The notes beneath the pieces are model-generated. The model searched no databases. It had not been told where the DNA came from and worked only from the letters and a program-made list of their open reading frames with translations. Both the position numbers and the translations under genes were made by a program. From Deltaproteobacteria bacterium (GTDB lineage Bacteria > Desulfobacterota > Desulfomonilia > UBA1062), in assembly GCA_029547045.1 (NCBI GenBank), contig JAKPQL010000073.1, forward strand, positions 1-35,365: DNA of 35,365 bases. Reading direction: 5' to 3'. Positions 33,627-35,365 of this stretch are shown here, piece after piece (the stretch's first letter is position 1; each line of letters opens with the position of its first letter).

Positions 33627-34064
33627 ATGAAGCACACGTTCCTGTTGACCCAGGGAAGGTGGAGCGCCAGCGGCGTGTACACCGACGAGGAAGGAGTCAC
33701 CACGCCCGCCGAGGCCGAGCTCACCATCACCCACCTGGGCGACCTCTGGCTGAACGAGGGATCCATGACGGTGCAGGGCGACACCACCGCGGTGATGACC
33801 AACCGCTACGAGATCGTACCCCTGGCAAAGGGCGCGCTCACCACCACCTGGAAGTCCACCAACCCGGCCATCGGCGTGCTCTACGGCATCTTCTCCATCG
33901 TGGGAGACTCCATCCTGTCGGCCTTCTGCTCGGACGACGGGTCCTACTCGGGCATGGAGTACCTCAGGCAGGTCTCGACGGATGCCTACGAGAACCGCGG
34001 CATCATGCTCCACGAGGGCATGCGCGTGTCCTCGTGGGAGATGGACCTCACGAAGAGGGACTGA
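33627..34064 (+). CDS. Conserved-looking soluble protein of unknown function, 145 residues
   Basis: GGAGGT precedes the ATG by six bases. The product (MKHTFLLTQGRWSASGVYTDEEGVTTPAEAELTITHLGDLWLNEGSMTV) has no signal peptide or membrane segment and many alternating strands, suggesting a lipocalin-like or beta-barrel fold (GRW at the start, then strand pairs WLNEGSMTVQ, AVMTNRYEIVPL, ALTTTWKS, MEYLRQVS, YENRGIMLHEGMRVSSWEMDL). I do not recognise a named family. It is divergent from the Crp/Fnr gene, which may regulate it; 199 bases separate them. It ends 39 bases from the convergent yjbQ gene. Confidence 0.75.
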   Translation: MKHTFLLTQGRWSASGVYTDEEGVTTPAEAELTITHLGDLWLNEGSMTVQGDTTAVMTNRYEIVPLAKGALTTTWKSTNPAIGVLYGIFSIVGDSILSAFCSDDGSYSGMEYLRQVSTDAYENRGIMLHEGMRVSSWEMDLTKRD

Positions 34065-34103
34065 AAGGCCTCAGACTCTCAAGCAGTTACGGGGTGTGAG
34101 GCC

Positions 34104-34520
34104 TCACTCGCCGATGATCTTCACGAGCACCCGCTTCTTCCTGCGGCCGTCGAACTCGCCGTAGAAGATCTGCTCCCAGGGCCCGAAGTCGAGCTTGCCC
34201 GCGGTGACCGCCACCACCACCTCCCGGCCCATGACCTGGCGCTTGAGGTGGCCGTCGGCGTTGTCCTCGCCCACGTTGTGCTCGTACTGGGACACCGGAG
34301 CGTGGGGCGCCAGCCTCTCGAGCCAGTTCTCGAAGTCGTGGTGCAGCCCTGATTCGTCGTCGTTGATGAACACCGAGGCCGTGATGTGCATGGCGTTCAC
34401 GAGCACGAGCCCCTCCTTGACGCCGCTCTCCTCCAGGCACTGGTTGACCTCTGGGGTGATGTTGATGAACTCCACGCGCTTTCCTGTGTTGAACCAGAGT
34501 TCCCTGCGGTATGATTTCAT
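34104..34520 (-). CDS. YjbQ-family protein (UPF0047, secondary thiamine-phosphate synthase)
   Basis: From ATG 34520 (GAGG six bases upstream) the product has 138 residues with family blocks [74 protein letters not shown] and [24 protein letters not shown]. The metal-like His, Glu and Asp positions are conserved. Members have weak thiamine-phosphate-synthase activity in vitro; the true role is open. The gene follows the HD-hydrolase gene by 13 bases. The frame is open to 34565 but without a ribosome-binding site. Confidence 0.92.
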   Translation of the reverse strand: MKSYRRELWFNTGKRVEFINITPEVNQCLEESGVKEGLVLVNAMHITASVFINDDESGLHHDFENWLERLAPHAPVSQYEHNVGEDNADGHLKRQVMGREVVVAVTAGKLDFGPWEQIFYGEFDGRRKKRVLVKIIGE

Positions 34521-34533
34521 GGGTTCCTCGCTG

Positions 34534-34962
34534 TCATTCAATGGGCCTTGCACCGCCGAGTTCACTCCACGCCCGCCGGTATTTTTCCAGCCGTACCTTG
34601 TCTTCTTCGGTCACACACCGCAGCCGCTTCGTGTCCATGTTGTCCTCCAGGTCGCCGAGCTTCACGGCGACCGAGATCGGCAGGGCCTTCACACGCTGGA
34701 TAAAGGCCTCATAGACCTCACCGGAGCGCTTGGTGAGGAGGTCCAGGGCCTGGAGCACATCCTCAGCAAAGCCCTCGGCCCTGAGCTGCTCGATGGTCCA
34801 GTCCGAGTCCTCCACCACGTCGTGGAGCACGGCCACGATCATCTCCGTGACGCTTGCCATCTTCATCATGACCCGCAAGGGGTGGAGGATGTAAGGCATG
34901 CCTGCCTTGTCGGTCTGGCCTGCGTGGGCCTTAACCGCAATGGCAATGGCTTTTTCCAGCAC
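34534..34962 (-). CDS. HD-domain protein, small (p)ppGpp-hydrolase-like
   Basis: Start is GTG 34962 with GAGGAGA seven bases upstream; 142 residues. The RelA/SpoT-type HD pattern is present: [19 protein letters not shown] (first His and conserved HPLxV), [14 protein letters not shown] (HD and ED) and [10 protein letters not shown] (the final Asp, in the place of KLADRxHNM). There is no synthetase domain, so if active it is a hydrolase similar to stand-alone small alarmone hydrolases. It is first in a two-gene operon with yjbQ. Confidence 0.88.
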   Translation of the reverse strand: MLEKAIAIAVKAHAGQTDKAGMPYILHPLRVMMKMASVTEMIVAVLHDVVEDSDWTIEQLRAEGFAEDVLQALDLLTKRSGEVYEAFIQRVKALPISVAVKLGDLEDNMDTKRLRCVTEEDKVRLEKYRRAWSELGGARPIE

Positions 34963-35079
34963 AACGTCTCTCCTCTGAGCTCACTCGTTGGCATCATGCA
35001 ACCAACAAGATATCTTCGATACTATCTAAATCACAGTATTCCTGGACCGGCAAGCCGGATTCTTATCCAAGGGCCTCAG

Positions 35080-35108
35080 AAAAAAACCACGACCTCTTCA
35101 GGCCGTGG
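35080..35108 (-). terminator. Intrinsic terminator of the small membrane protein operon at the right edge
   Basis: Minus strand CCACGGCC (35101-35108), loop TGAAGA, GGTCGTGG (35087-35094), then seven T (35080-35086). Eight base pairs including one G-U. It ends transcription coming from 35271 and beyond, separating it from the HD-yjbQ operon. Confidence 0.9.
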
Positions 35109-35166
35109 CAGGTCGATGGATCGTCCGGGGGTCAGAGCTCCTCTGGGGGGGCGCTGGCTGTCTTTC

Positions 35167-35271
35167 TTACCGGTTCCGGGCCTTCTGCGGGACACGGGCC
35201 GTGAGGCCTAAGAACCTGAGCGTGATGGCCCCGAATGCCGTAATGCCTATCGTGATCATGATGACCGTCAT
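35167..35271 (-). CDS. 34-residue membrane peptide
   Basis: The product is MTVIMITIGITAFGAITLRF followed by LGLTARVPQKARNR: one hydrophobic helix and a basic tail. It starts four bases after the stop codon of the partial gene to its right, with AAGGGTG upstream overlapping that gene's end, so translation is probably coupled. The T-run terminator at 35080-35108 follows. It is not recognised; a short open frame in such tight context may be real, but no homology is visible. Confidence 0.5.
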   Translation of the reverse strand: MTVIMITIGITAFGAITLRFLGLTARVPQKARNR

Positions 35272-35275
35272 GGAT

Positions 35276-35365
35276 CTACACCCTTTGTGCCTTCCGTTCG
35301 ATCACCACCTCTTCGATGAACCCCTTGAAGCCCAGCACGATGCCGGCCACGAGGCCCACCAGCGT
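35276..35365 (-). CDS. C-terminus of a small membrane protein, possibly AtpZ/AtpI-like (cut by window edge)
   Basis: The minus strand from the edge reads TLVGLVAGIVLGFKGFIEEV followed by VIERKAQRV and a TAG stop. The TLVGLVAGIVLGFK string resembles the final helix of AtpZ/AtpI-type F0 accessory proteins (TLVGLLLGIAAGF-type), which would fit the atpE gene in the same window, but only 29 residues are visible, so the call is tentative. Confidence 0.4.
   Translation of the reverse strand, partial: TLVGLVAGIVLGFKGFIEEVVIERKAQRV

Noticed and set aside
1..35365. CRISPR array, tRNA or rRNA genes, prophage, complete IS ends
   Set aside because: I looked for regularly spaced direct repeats, tRNA-like cloverleaf ends and transposase ends and saw none; the RAYT is the only transposase-like gene.

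Overview
This GC-rich window reads as chromosome of a Gram-negative, probably strictly anaerobic deltaproteobacterium-type organism (Desulfobacterota sense). The lineage is inferred from a KDO/Lpt lipopolysaccharide cluster with rpoN, hpf and ptsN behind it, a long-form HPF, an F0 c subunit with a signal-like N-terminus, a TIGR02147-type regulator, an NtrB/NtrC-type pair, and a gene that appears to encode selenocysteine at an in-frame TGA. No rRNA, tRNA, prophage, CRISPR array or complete insertion sequence was seen.

Layout. 1-3009 (minus): rpsI (cut by the window edge) and rplM behind a sigma-70-type promoter, then recD2. 3236-5343 (plus): a REP-associated tyrosine transposase (RAYT) overlapping a cytoplasmic GH13 amylase-family gene. 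5381-6689 (minus): a small unknown protein and a polysaccharide-deacetylase lipoprotein. 6990-7963 (plus): a small membrane protein behind a sigma-54-type promoter, then ssb. 8239-10988 (plus): a TIGR02147 regulator coupled to a beta-propeller lipoprotein. 11147-16731 (plus): one promoter, kdsA-kdsC-lptC-lptA-lptB-rpoN-hpf-ptsN, and a strong terminator. 16759-18578 (minus): a Cache sensor-only protein and a lone atpE behind a near-perfect sigma-54 promoter with a leader hairpin. 18958-23198 (plus): a small membrane protein, a Cache-PAS-PAS histidine kinase and an NtrC-family regulator. 23283-24447 (plus): a DUF429 protein and the C-GCAxxG-C-C selenoprotein. 24594-28930 (minus): an RND pump with its membrane fusion lipoprotein. 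29552-32636 (minus): an ECF-like sigma factor, an anti-sigma factor carrying a periplasmic glycogen-binding-type domain, a lipoprotein with a related fold, a helical-repeat Gly/Ser-rich secreted protein and a DUF2202 ferritin-like protein. 32753-35365: a Crp/Fnr regulator, an unknown protein, yjbQ with an HD hydrolase, and two small membrane-protein genes at the edge.

How the parts fit. RpoN, made in the Lpt operon, is the expected sigma factor for the two sigma-54 promoters, and the NtrC-type regulator encoded next to atpE could be their activator. The sigma/anti-sigma cluster looks like a self-contained envelope-sensing regulon: similar GTAACC-N15/16-CGTT elements precede both the sigma gene and the secreted-protein gene.

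The most notable items are the selenoprotein with its SECIS-like hairpin, the carbohydrate-binding-domain anti-sigma cluster, the sigma-54-driven detached atpE with a cluster of palindromes upstream, and an unexplained 0.4-kb structured noncoding stretch at about 29.1-29.5 kb. All assignments come from reading the sequence; no database search was run.
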